From Bolinopsis microptera (taxonomy: Eukaryota; Ctenophora; Tentaculata; Lobata; Bolinopsidae), in NCBI RefSeq assembly GCF_026151205.1, contig NC_087072.1, positions 22,151,603 to 22,215,602 of the forward strand: a DNA stretch of 64,000 bases. The letters are read 5' to 3'. The notes beneath the pieces are model-generated. The model had not been told where the DNA came from. It saw only the letters and a program-made list of their open reading frames with translations, and searched no databases. Position 1 is the stretch's first letter, and every line of letters begins with the position of its first letter. A program made the position numbers and the translations under genes. Of this stretch, positions 33,321 to 44,375 are shown one piece after another.

Positions 33321-35332
33321 AATATTGCTACTGGTCAAATTAAATGTCACTTGTTAGCGGGCTATATCATGAGCGGGCTGTAGAGATATCGGGCCCTTTG
33401 ACAGCGGGCTGGTGAGAGCCCGCTATGCGAAAAAGCGCACGCTGGTGGATATAATAACATCTATAAACAAAAGAGCACCTAAAGAGGCTCAGCAAAGTGC
33501 TGGCATAAAAGCGGATGATGATTAATAACTCTACACTCGACTGTCACTTGACTTTTTAAACACGTTTTCTTGGTGGCCCCGAATGACTATTCGAAATCCT
33601 AGCCCTCTGATCTGATCCCAGCCTTAACCCTCACCCAATCTCTAACAAAAGCATATGCTGATTGACTGTAGATTGATTTAGGGTAACACGACATCTGTCC
33701 GATAGCGACATCTGTCCGACAGCACTATTTTCTTGTGTTTGAAGTGATATCTCAAATTTGGCACATAGAAATTCACCCAAACTTGCACAAATTATTTGAT
33801 TTAGCACGCTCGGAAATACACGGAGTCACTGCTGCATACATTTTAAATAGTGTGTTTACTTTGTTAGGATTTGTTGTGTTATTTTTGGTAGTTTGGTAAA
33901 CACTTCTCTCAGAGAGCCTACGTTTAAACAGTGAATTATTATGAATAGCATGCTAATGTTTTTCCGAACACGAATTGGATTTGTTTTTGATATCACAACA
34001 GTTTAAATTGATCCATTTTTAGAGGTTTTAACAAAATCGACGCCGCACAGTGATATGATTTTCTGAAGATTTGATAAACTTTTAGGTTAATGTACTATAA
34101 GTATAACTGAATATGTAACTAGACACCGTCGATTTGAGTGGCGCCTCCTATTTACGGAGCTTTATTTGCGGAGATTTATTGGTACCTTTAACTGTGCTAC
34201 AGTTGCATTTTTATTCTAGATCTTAATCAAAATAATCTTAAGGTGCCCACTTTTCAGGTGCTTCTTAGTAAAAATCTCTAATCTGAATCGCAATTAAAAT
34301 TAGCACAGAAACCACCGACACAAGCAAAATCAATGAAACAAATCTCAGAGACCATCAATTGTAGCAATTTTGTCTCCTTGCTCACCAACTCCTGACTCCT
34401 GGTGTTCCTATCTGGATATTACACAATCATTTTTGATCTTTACAGCCCAAAGGATACGTGACTAGCACTTAGATTAAAGCCTCATAGAAAATAAGATTAC
34501 ACATATGTATTATGTTCCTTTTACAGTGTTTTAATGTGTTTACTTTGAATACTCTCATGCTTGTTAGCGTTTATTTTCGGGCAGCCAGCGGGTTATCCAT
34601 TATACGAAACACCTAATTATATTATTAGAACGCGATTAGTATTACATACATTCATCTGCATCATTTGAGGATTTAAAATCTTCAATTGCAATTTATAAAG
34701 CTTATTTACTTCCATGCAATTAGAATTGTGTTCAATGTGAGACTCACCCCGCTAAGATTCTTTAAAACTCAGTCGTTGGCTGAGTCTTGAGACTGAACGA
34801 TTATTATCTGACCTGATTTGCTGAATTCTCATCGAATTAATTAACAGTACGAGCCAAGTTATACTTATCTTCTTTTACTGAATTGGAATACAGACTTTAT
34901 CGTCAAAGTTAATTTATTTGCCAAATTGAGTAACAGAATTTTATCTTTCTGGAGTGGGGTTCTCTGTAGATCACGTCACTGACCTGTTAATACGTGGGAA
35001 CTGGCTCTAAAGAGGCACAACTGTCGGTAACCATAGTATAGTAACATCTAATATGTTAGACTAGCAGGTTCGTATTCGTCCTGTAGTCGGACAAACAAAA
35101 TGAAACTTTCGATCAGTAACGTTATATTAGTGCCAGTGGTCAATAAGTATTATACACCGCGTCAGAAGAAACATTTGAAAATCTGTTCACATTTCACAAG
35201 CTTTTTCTAAGTTTAGGATATTTTAGTTTTGCTTTCTATTCTATTTCATTGGAGACAAGTCAAACAAATACATTTTTTCTAAGTTAATAAATTTGGATCT
35301 CTTTATGAAAATGGAAGAAGTCTGTTTGTTAT
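33321..35332. other. Intergenic
   Basis: Contains GACATCTGTCCGA twice at 33690-33720, a fragment of the family at 44546-44660, and the inverted ATATCCACCAGCG motif at 33436. No gene seen. This is the region downstream of the tandem-exon gene. Confidence 0.5.
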
Positions 35333-38300
35333 CTAGATACTGCAGACCCAGCCACGAGCAGTGGCCACCACGTTCTCTAGCCCAGAAGGAAGTCCCAGCA
35401 AGTCAATAAGTTCTGAAACGGATTCGCCGCACACTGTCTCTTGACCTGGGTGGATCACGGTTTAGTGAAATATCATGTAATATTATGCAATATTATGTAA
35501 TATTATGCAATATTATGTAATATTAGTGAAATATTATGCAATATTATGTATGTAATTTTAAACATTTCCTTAAATTCGCTTGCTCGTATCGGCTGTTCAG
35601 AATGAAAATTGTGACAATGAAGTATTGAGTTCTTCACTGAGGGTACTTACCGATCGCGAGAAGTTTATAGAAGATCTCCATAGTTTTAGCAAAGAGTCCA
35701 TCTCCCTGTAGGACATCAGATCTGGCCTCGAGACTGAGAACACTGCAGACAAAGCCTCGTGCAGTTGCCACGATATCAGCAAGAATGTCAGGGAGTCCGA
35801 GAAGTTCGAGCAGCTCAGTCGTACTCTGTCCGCAAACTGTTTCGTGACCTGTTGGATTCGTGAATTGGAATTCAGAACTATATCTGGGTTTAATGTGTAT
35901 GTGATGGTTGAACGGTGAAGAAATTTAACTGAATATCACATGCTGACAAAGCTGACAATTTGTATTTAGGAGAAAATTGAAAAAGTTTTTTAAGTCACCG
36001 ATTTCCTTGAGTTTAAAGATGATTTGTCTCAGAGTATCGAAGTATCCCTGAAGAGCTTGAGGCTGGGCAGCATCTCTGACTTGAAGGCTCAGAGCACTGC
36101 AGACGAAACCTCTAGCAGTAGCAACAATTCCGTCCAAAATATCTGGCAGTCCGAGGAGTTCAATCAGCTCAGATACAGTTGATCCGCAAACTGTGTCGTG
36201 TCCTGAGGATTTAAAGAGTTAGCATTAGAATAGTTCTTGTGAAAATTTAGCTGTCATAATATTAATTGATTTTGCTTAAATTTAACGCCCAGTGAAAAAG
36301 GCGGCTGGGAAAGGCCGAAAGCCTGTGTTGTATGAAGATAAGAAGCCACTGCATTAATTTAATATAAAGCTCAGAAATTATCAGCCATGAAAGAATATCA
36401 ATAATTTCTAACCGAGTTCCTTGAGTTTATAGATGATTTGTCTCAGAGTATCAAAGTATCCCTGGAGAGCTTGAGGCTGGGCAGCATCTCTCACTTGAAG
36501 GCTCAGGGCACTGCAAATGAAACCTCTAGCGGTAGCAACAATTCCATCTAAGAAGTCAGGCAGTCCGAGGAGTTCAATCAGCTCAGATACAGTTGATCCG
36601 CAAACTGTGTCGTGTCCTGAGGATTTCAAAGAGTTAGTATTAGAATAGCTCTTGTGAAAAGTGAAACGAGGGTTTTTGTTTGCTCATATTCTTCATCTGA
36701 TCACGAAGAGGGCGGCCAAAAAGCAATTTGGAGATCATTAACAGTAAAAATAACCACATTATCTAACTGATGACAGGTTAACAGTATATAGTCGAGCAGC
36801 TCACCGAGTTCCCTAAGTTTAGAGATGATTTGTCTCAGAGTATCGAAGTATCCCTGAAGAGCTTGAGGCTGGGCAGCATCTCTCACTTGAAGGCTCAGGG
36901 CACTGCAAATGAAACCTCTAGCGGTAGCAACAACACTGTCCAAGATGCTAGGTAATCCAAGAAGGTCAATCAGCTCAGATACGGTCTGTCCGCAAACTGT
37001 TTCGTGTCCTTAAGATTTTCAAGAGTTAAATCAGATATCAAAATGTGTAACAAAAAATGCGTGATATTACAAGTTTCAAAATCTTAGAAGGTTGGCTACA
37101 CAATATCAAAATCATTATCATCATTAGGTTTCTTAGTCTTAAAACTATTTTCTTGCTATTTTCTGATGGTAAGTGAACAGTATATAGTCGAGCAGCTCAC
37201 CAAGTTCCCTTAGTTTAGAGATGATTTGTCTCAGAGTATCAAAGTATCCCTGGAGAGCTTGAGGCTGGGCAGCATCTCTCACTTGAAGGCTCAGGGCACT
37301 GCAGACGAAACCTCTAGCAGTAGCAACAATTCCATCTAAGAAGTCAGGCAGTCCGAGGAGTTCAATCAGCTCAGATACAGTTGATCCGCAAACTGTGTCG
37401 TGTCCTAAATTTGAGATGAAATGTAACATTGCTATGACATTGTATGATAGAGTTTGCTATCAAGTTTTAGAGTATCAAACAATCATCACCCATACTCTAT
37501 AGCCTCTTACAGGAACGAGTTCAAAAATCCAATCAAAATGTTTCCCTATGTAAATGTTTGATAAGTTTGAGAACGTAGATTAAGTTTTTTTCAGTTGACA
37601 CCATAAAAGCTTGATAATGAAAATCTAAATTACTGCATCGTATCCTTAAAATTAAATTCACCATGTAAGAACAAGAGATCTAGGAAAGTGGTCGACTAAT
37701 TCTAAACGGCGCCTTACCGAGTTCCTTAAGTTTAGAAATGATTTGTCTCAGAGTGTCGAAGTATCCCTGGAGAGCTTGAGGCTGAGCAGCATCTCTGACT
37801 TGAAGGCTCAGGGCACTGCAGACGAAACCTCTAGCAGTAGCAACAATTCCATCTAAGAAGTCAGGCAGTCCGAGGAGTTCAATCAGCTCAGATACAGTTG
37901 ATCCGCAAACTGTGTCGTGTCCTAAATTTGAGATGAAATGTAACATTGCTATGACATTGTATGATAGAGTTTGCTATCAAGTTTTAGAGTATCAAACAAT
38001 CATCACCTATACTCTATAGCCTCTTACAGGAACGAGTTCAAAAATCCAATCAAAATGTTTCCCTATGTAAATGTTTGATAAGTTTGAGAACGTAGATTAA
38101 GTTTTTTTCAGTTGACACCATAAAAGCTTGATAATGAAAATCTAAATTACTGCATCGTATCCTTAAAATTAAATTCACCATGTAAGAACAAGAAATCTAG
38201 GAAAGTGGTCGACTAATTCTAAACGGCGCCTTACCGAGTTCCTTAAGTTTAGAAATGATTTGTCTCAGAGTGTCGAAGTATCCCTGGAGAGCTTGAGGCT

Positions 38301-39584
38301 GAGCAGCATCTCTGACTTGAAGGCTCAGGGCACTGCAGACGAAACCTCTAGCAGTAGCAACAATTCCGTCCAAAATATCTGGCAGTCCGAGGAGTTCAAT
38401 CAGCTCAGATACAGTTGATCCGCAAACTGTGTCGTGTCCTAAATTTGAGATGAAATTTAACATTGCTATGATGGAGTTTGCTATCAAGTTTTAGAGTATC
38501 AAACAATCATCACCTATAGCCTCTTACAGGAACGAGTTCAAAAATCCAATCAAAATGTTTCACTATGTAAATGTTTGATAAGGTTGAGAATGTAGATTAA
38601 GTTTTTTCAGTTGACACCATAAAAGCTTGATAATCAATAGCTAGATTACTGCATCGTATCCTTAAAATTAAATTCACCATGTAAGAACAAGAGATCTAGG
38701 AAAGTGATCGACTAATTCTAGACGGCGCCTTACCGAGTTCCTTGAGTTTATAGATGATTTGTCTCAGAGTATCAAAGTATCCCTGGAGAGCTTGAGGCTG
38801 GGCAGCATCTCTCACTTGAAGGCTCAGGGCATTGCAGACGAAGCCTCTAGCAGGTAGCAACAATTCCATCTAAGAAGTCAGGCAGTCCGAGGAGATCAAT
38901 CAGCTCAGATACAGTCTGTCCACACACTGTGTCAACTCCTGAGGGTTTCAAAGAGTTAGTATTAGAATAGCTCTTGTAAAAGGTGAGATGAGGGTTTTTG
39001 TTTGCTCAAATTCTTCATCTGATCACGAAAAGGGCGGCCAAAAAAGCAATTTGGAGATCATAAGCAGTAAAAATAACAATAGTGTCTAACCAAGTTCCCT
39101 CAGTTTGGAGATGATTTGTCTCAGAGTATCAAAGTATCCCTGGAGAGCCTGAGGCTGGGCAACATCTCTCACTTGTAGGGGGGCACTCAGGGCATTGCAA
39201 ACCCAGCCTCTGGCTGTGGCGACAATTCCGTCCACGGCGTCGGGCAGTCCGAGAAGTTCAAGCAGCTCAGTTACAGTCTTTCCGCAAACAGTTTCGTGTC
39301 CTGAAAATTAAACAAATTTGTCTTATTTGCTTCTCAGTATTAGATTAACAATAACAAAAAGCGTGATATCGCTACGATTATTCACTATTATTACGTATTT
39401 TTTGAAATCCATATGGTATAGATAGGTTTGGGCGCTGCTTACCGAGTTCCTTGAGTTTGTAGTATATCTCCTTGAGAGTATCGAAGTAACCCTGTAGCCC
39501 CTGCTCCGGTGCTTCCTTCACATCTTCGATAACACGGGCTGCACTGAGTGCGACTAGCAGTGTAAACAAACAAAATACCTTCAT
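35333..39584 (-). CDS. Secreted protein of tandem symmetric exons (unrecognised family)
   Basis: Exon 1 (39584-39443) gives a signal peptide (MKVFCLFTLLVALSA) and LQGYFDTLKEIYYKLKELG. Exons 2-10 are phase 1-1 repeats: 39300-39091, 38938-38734, 38438-38235, 37921-37718, 37404-37201, 37008-36805, 36616-36413, 36202-35999, 35848-35651. Exon 11 (35445-35333) ends with TAG after a half module. A typical 68-aa module reads H(D/E)TVCGxTVSELIELLGLPD, then an ATARGFVC segment, then QPQALQGYFDTLRQI and K(L)KELG: two Cys, the rest amphipathic helix. Six exons are exactly 204 nt; exon 2 is 210, exon 10 is 198 and more diverged. Exon 3 is 205 nt: one extra base (near 38852) gives a stop, so it must be skipped or the allele is damaged; skipping leaves about 628 aa. 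All donors are GT, acceptors AG. I know no family; it could be an extracellular structural, lipid-binding or defence protein, which is a guess. Confidence 0.82.
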
Positions 39585-39663
39585 ATTTATGGTGCGCTTC
39601 GGAATCTAGCTGTCTTAATACTGAGTATGAGAATTGTTAGATGCGGTTATGGAATATGGTGGG

Positions 39664-39671
39664 TATTTATA
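39664..39671 (-). promoter_or_regulatory. TATA box of the tandem-exon gene
   Basis: TATAAATA on the minus strand, 80 bases upstream of the ATG at 39584, inside the small palindrome GGGTATTTATACCC. Spacing suits a core promoter with a short 5' UTR of about 50 bases. Confidence 0.6.
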
Positions 39672-41278
39672 CCCGGTAGGAACAGGTTCACTCAAGGAGC
39701 CGCTACTTCACACATCACCAGACGTAACATTTGACATGTCTTTGATCTAAATTCACCTGTCTAATATTGAATTATGGGGACAAGTGGTTTCTTTTGTTTT
39801 TGGTCTAAATCGTAAAATTTTCACACTTACTGATTCAGTCACCACTAACAGGTGCAACTGGGTTCGTTTAGTGGAACATACTGATTAAATCTACAATAGC
39901 ATTATACCATTATTTCACCAGAAGGTCGAATTATTGTAAGATAAAATTTGGTTCTAGAAGCGTAACAGGAAAGTACAACTTCCATGGCTTTCTGTCTTTT
40001 GAATAGATTTTGATCAAACCTAAACGTACTCGAGCACATGTATATTAGCTAGAAGCAGGTTTGTGCTACAAACTGAAGTATATAGTTGTATGTATACATA
40101 CAATTGCATGATGTATAGTCTATATAGTATGTATACATACATGTATAGTCTATATAGTATATATATATGATATAGTCATGTATGTTCAGATCTTACGACC
40201 CATTCGGCGGAGAAAATGTTGTTTAAGGACGTCATTTGGGTTACTGACGGCCTCTTAGTCTTTAATAGGTTGCCTAAACAGTCCAAGCCTAATCCTGCTG
40301 AGTAACACCACTAACATCACTGTTGAGTAACACCACTGCTGAGTAACACCACTCAACCATCAAGAATCTCCTATATTCATGAACATTGCCCACTAGAAAT
40401 CGACGCGGAGCTACCAAAACTGGAATCCTTCGCTAGAGTTGTCACGAGCAACCCAATCCGAAGCTTCCTCCTCAACAGATTTCGTTCTATCCTCCTCCAA
40501 TAAAGATCTGTTGTCACGATACAACGATTGGCATCGTTCCAAACCGTAAGTCAATAATTTCTTGAGCATCAGAATAACGGCGGAGTTTCTGGGTATCATC
40601 ATTAAATCATCATTAAATTATCTGTATCATTATAATTATCAAATTGATCTATGATTAAGACAATTTTGTCCTAACCAACTGGCCCAGACCTCAGATGATT
40701 AAATTCGACGTAACACTATACGACATTTACTCGCTTATTCTGTTCTTGATATTAACCGTGGTCCTTTATAATGCACCGCTTTGTTTTTGTTGTTTTAAAA
40801 ATTGTCGTGTAATCCCCAAAAAGCTTCGAGGATACGAAAAATTCGAAGTTTTAAGTTTTTATTTTGCACAAAGTGTTGCGAAAACGACATGTTTGAATCC
40901 CTCAGAAATTGTATTTCTAACTATGTAGTATGTATTGATGTAATGTTAAACCGCATGAAAAGTCGATCAAATTGAAGAAAATAATAAAACTTTCCTACAC
41001 ACTTAATTATAATATTGGTCATGCTTTCCATGAAGTGAGGTTTGAATTATCAATTCCTTGATAATGGAATGTTTAGATTTAAAATCCCACGAATTTTAGT
41101 TTTGAGCTCCGAAAGGCAAACGAGTAATTATTGATTAATTTTAGCACTGCCACTTCGTGTGGTATAAACGTTAACATTTCATCGTTAGTTACCAATTCTC
41201 AGTCAGGAGAGACAAGGTTGTGCCCTTTATTATTTGATTTACCACAACAGCTTGATCATTTTTCGTTACAGTATAAAT
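39672..41278. other. Intergenic with AT-rich repeats
   Basis: ATGTATACATAC-type dinucleotide-like repeats lie at 40080-40180. The block TTAACCGTGGTCCTTTATAA at 40753 recurs at 59346, with similar sequence for about 100 bases, so it marks an interspersed repeat. No gene seen. Confidence 0.5.
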
Positions 41279-41455
41279 ATACAGAATATTCTAGATATCT
41301 AATTAATGTATAGAATATTCTAGATATCTAATTAATGTATAGAATATTCTAGATATCTATTTAATGTATAGAATATTTTATATATCTAATTGATATGTAG
41401 AATATTCTAGATATCTAATTAACGTATAGAATATTCTAGATATCTAATTCATTCA
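41279..41455. repeat. 30-bp tandem repeat, six copies
   Basis: Unit AGAATATTCTAGATATCTAA plus TTAATGTAT, about six copies with few changes. The unit contains the palindromes GAATATTC and AGATATCT. Confidence 0.9.
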
Positions 41456-42310
41456 GTTCATCATCTCTTCTGGTAATAGAGATCTGGTGTCGAGCTGAAC
41501 CGTGAATAACCAATCAGCTTCTAGCTTTGGCCAATCAAAACCCAGAATCACTGCCACGAGTAAAAGAAATGGCTCCACACCAGTATATTATCCAGAACTA
41601 TAGTCCGACCCCCCTACTCCTCAATCTTTAGACTAAGCTTTTCGCCAGGCTGCGGAAACTTCTCCGAGTCAAATGACACCTATATTGCATAGTTGCCGTA
41701 AACAGGCCCACTCTTCAAATGTACTCCTGTTCCATGATCTGTTCCCTGTAGTCTCACGACCTTACAGGTTGGATAGGGACAGTCCTGTGATCTGAGGCCA
41801 GATTTTACTGTGAATGGTGTTTGTGAGTGGATCGATGTGAAAGTCATTTCCAAGGCCATGTGTGTTGTCGTCATCCACATCAGCTACAGAGAGGTGTCCT
41901 CCAGTGAGTGCAATCCTACAGCCTTTCCTGCCATATGCCCAGTTAAAAGCCAGGTCTCCACCAACAGAGAATATAGGATCGTTCCCCAAATTATCAGCGT
42001 CATCAGCTATTGACTCTTGGATTGGTCCTCCCTGGGTAACGATTTCTCTGCCTGGATTCATTCGCTTGAGCCCGAACCTGAACAAGATTATGTTATCAAA
42101 TAATATTAATCTATCATCCAAGATTTTTCAAGTGCATTTCTATTCGAAGGACATAATTGGATTTTCATTTTTCAAAGGGAACACAACCAGATTTCTTCAG
42201 GTCTATATTTGCTCAAAGCAACAAAAGTTCTCTGGTGAAATATTTATTTACCTAATGCTGAGTGATTCCCCCGAAACTTTGAACTTGAAGACCTTGACGG
42301 CATCCAAAAC

Positions 42311-43017
42311 CATAGTTGTTAAGTTCGTCGAAGAAATGCGAAAAGTTCGTCCAGTTCGGCACCTTTTAAAAATTCGTGAAAATTCGTGAAAATTCGTCGC
42401 GTAAATTTTCTTGGCTTATGTTTTGATTTTATAATGAATGGCTTAGGTGCGATCACTATTACACTTGTAAACAAATGATACAGTTAGATAGTTATACATA
42501 CTTGTATTGAAAAAAAAACTAGATCAACAACAGATCATGACTAGTACTTCAATATAAACAGAGCTGGTTCACAGATTACAATTAAGCATCAATTATAGCA
42601 ACAGCTCTCAACTTATCATTGTTATCTAAATAATCTATAGCATATGTGATCTTAGTGATCTTAGTGCCAGCACTAGTGCTCTCTGTCCAGATTGCTGATT
42701 CGCTAGCTATGTCGTTCAGAAGCTTTAAGTTGGAGTGAACGTAAACCAGCTTTCTGGCCTTTTCTGTTCTTAGTTTATTTCTCCTTTTCGAGTACACATA
42801 TTCAAACTGGCTCCAATTTGTTTCGCAGGCACTGGCGCTCGTGACCTGGCTGAACAAGATAATAGCCAACTCCTGAATTACTGGGGTCTCAGAACCGTAC
42901 AATTGCCAATATTTAACAGGCTGATTAAAGTTCGGTTAAAGTTCGTCTATTTCGTTAAAAAATTCGTCCAGTTCGGCACCTTTTTAAAGTTCGTCCAGGA
43001 CGTCCGTAACAACTATG
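42311..43017 (-). mobile_element. hAT element inserted in a host exon
   Basis: TCCAAAAC at 42303-42310 and 43018-43025 is an exact 8-bp target duplication. The ends CATAGTTGTTAAG and its complement (ending TAACAACTATG) are short inverted repeats. Inside, on the minus strand, is the C-terminal part of a hAT transposase. At 707 bp the element is internally deleted. Near both ends stand copies of TCGTCCAGTTCGGCACCTTT in the same orientation. Confidence 0.9.
42582..42945 (-). pseudogene. hAT transposase C-terminal dimerisation domain fragment
   Basis: Encodes PVKYWQLYG, then ELAIILFSQVTSASACETNW and SKRRNKLRTEKARKLVYVHS, the hAT C-terminal dimerisation signature (A..I.S...SS.CE.NWS ... KRN.L......LV....NL.L). 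The catalytic DDE part is missing, so it cannot act as a transposase. It shows which superfamily the 42311-43017 element belongs to. Confidence 0.88.
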
Positions 43018-44117
43018 TCCAAAACACCTCGCTGATGTCTGACAATAGCGATGTAGTTTGCTGGTGTAACCCACACGTTTGCACTCAAGTTATAGTCCTT
43101 GGTTATGGCCTCACAGTCACTTCCAATATCAATACCAGTTGCCCATCCTGAATAGTATTATTGGAGTAGGACGTGGGGTTCTTGATATAACTAATAAAGA
43201 TAACAGTTCGCTGTTTGTCCATCCAATTGAAAAATGTCAGGTTTTCGATATCACAATCAACAATTATTCATAATTTTAGACCTTTTCAACGTTGATATTA
43301 CAATTTACTATTCGGCCATGGCAGAAATGGCAAAAAATGACATCCTTAAAATTCGGCCTGTCACAATTAAAGATATCACTTAGCTGATAAATTTGTAAAA
43401 TCCTCTAACGACGAAATCACAAAACGATTGCTCCTTACCGACATGACGTGGTGTAACCAAATATGTGCCCGTCAGCTGGGTTGATGTTCATCCCCAGACG
43501 CCAGGTCCCTGACTTTTTTAGCTTCCCCTCAAGCGACTGAATATTCTCTTCAAGCATTCCGTCTGACGTCTCCCTCTTTAATTACTTCTTTGAGCATTTC
43601 TTGACCCTTTCTAAGCACTTCTTGTCCCTCTTTAAGCACGTCTTGTCCCTTTTTAAGCTCACTCAGCTCATCTTTAATCGCTGTTTATAATAGCTGCTTG
43701 GTCCCCCCTTTGGACTTTCCCATATATATTCCAACTAAAAAGCTCAAAAAGATAAGAAACCACATAGTAAACTCGAATTACAGAAATAACGGTCGTGTCT
43801 CTGACCTACCCTTAAGGTGTGTCATATGGGAGGGACGGTATATTCATGCGGCGCTAACTATTGTAATATTTTATTTCTTTTGTGTTACAGGACTTTCTAG
43901 TGGGAGGGGTTACACTTACTTATACTAGTGTAGTGAAAGGAATTCCTAATAAGTTCGATCAATTCTAAAGAAATAGAATTATACTACGTAATAAGTGAAA
44001 TAGTTTATATACCTATGTTCGTATAATAAACGGCATCATGAGATGATGAAGTTGCAACTTAAATAATAAATGAGTATTGATGTTTGTAACGATATTTCAG
44101 GTAAGTTATAGAACTCC

Positions 44118-44152
44118 TGACCAAACGAGTGCCTTCGGCACTCGTTTGGTTA
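44118..44152. repeat. Perfect short hairpin
   Basis: ACCAAACGAGTGCC and its complement GGCACTCGTTTGGT are separated by only TTC. It sits alone in AT-rich DNA; function unknown. Confidence 0.7.
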
Positions 44153-44375
44153 CAAAGAATGAAATAGTTTGGCATGCAAATTGATATTTTAATACTTCAC
44201 AGTGAAATGAACTTCCGCTCTCGCGGGAAAAGACAGCTCTGTTCCTACATTTTTATCATTGTCTTCAATTTTATGTGGCACCTTTCCGATAGACATATTG
44301 TTGCTGTCAAATCTCATACTTATTTCGACGTGTCCTATCTGGTTAGGCAAAGTAATCAGAGTGTTTGTATCTATT

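Larger units (their letters stand above)
41680..43765 (-). pseudogene. Decayed host gene: membrane anchor, coiled coil, unknown globular domain
   Basis: From the 5' end: MWFLIFLSFLVGIYMG (43765-43718), an anchor; a coiled coil with repeats ELKKGQDVLKEGQEVLRKGQ (about 43690-43590); SLEGKLKKSGTWRLGMNINP ..DGHIFGYTTS (43545-43440); GWATGIDIGSDCEAITKDYN ..RHQRGV (43140-43026); its continuation LDAVKVFKFKVSGESLSI (42302-42253); and a last exon from 42081 (FGLKRMNPGREIVTQGG ...GLGNDFHIDP). The hAT element at 42311-43017 cuts the exon after RHQRGV. Besides that there are frame breaks after the anchor, in the coiled coil, at the first splice join (phases do not match) and in the last exon, so this copy is not functional. 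I do not recognise the globular domain; a working paralogue is likely elsewhere. Confidence 0.6.

Noticed and set aside
35333-39584. Saposin-type (SapB) repeats
   Set aside because: Modules have two Cys where SapB has six, and the Cys spacing and motifs differ.
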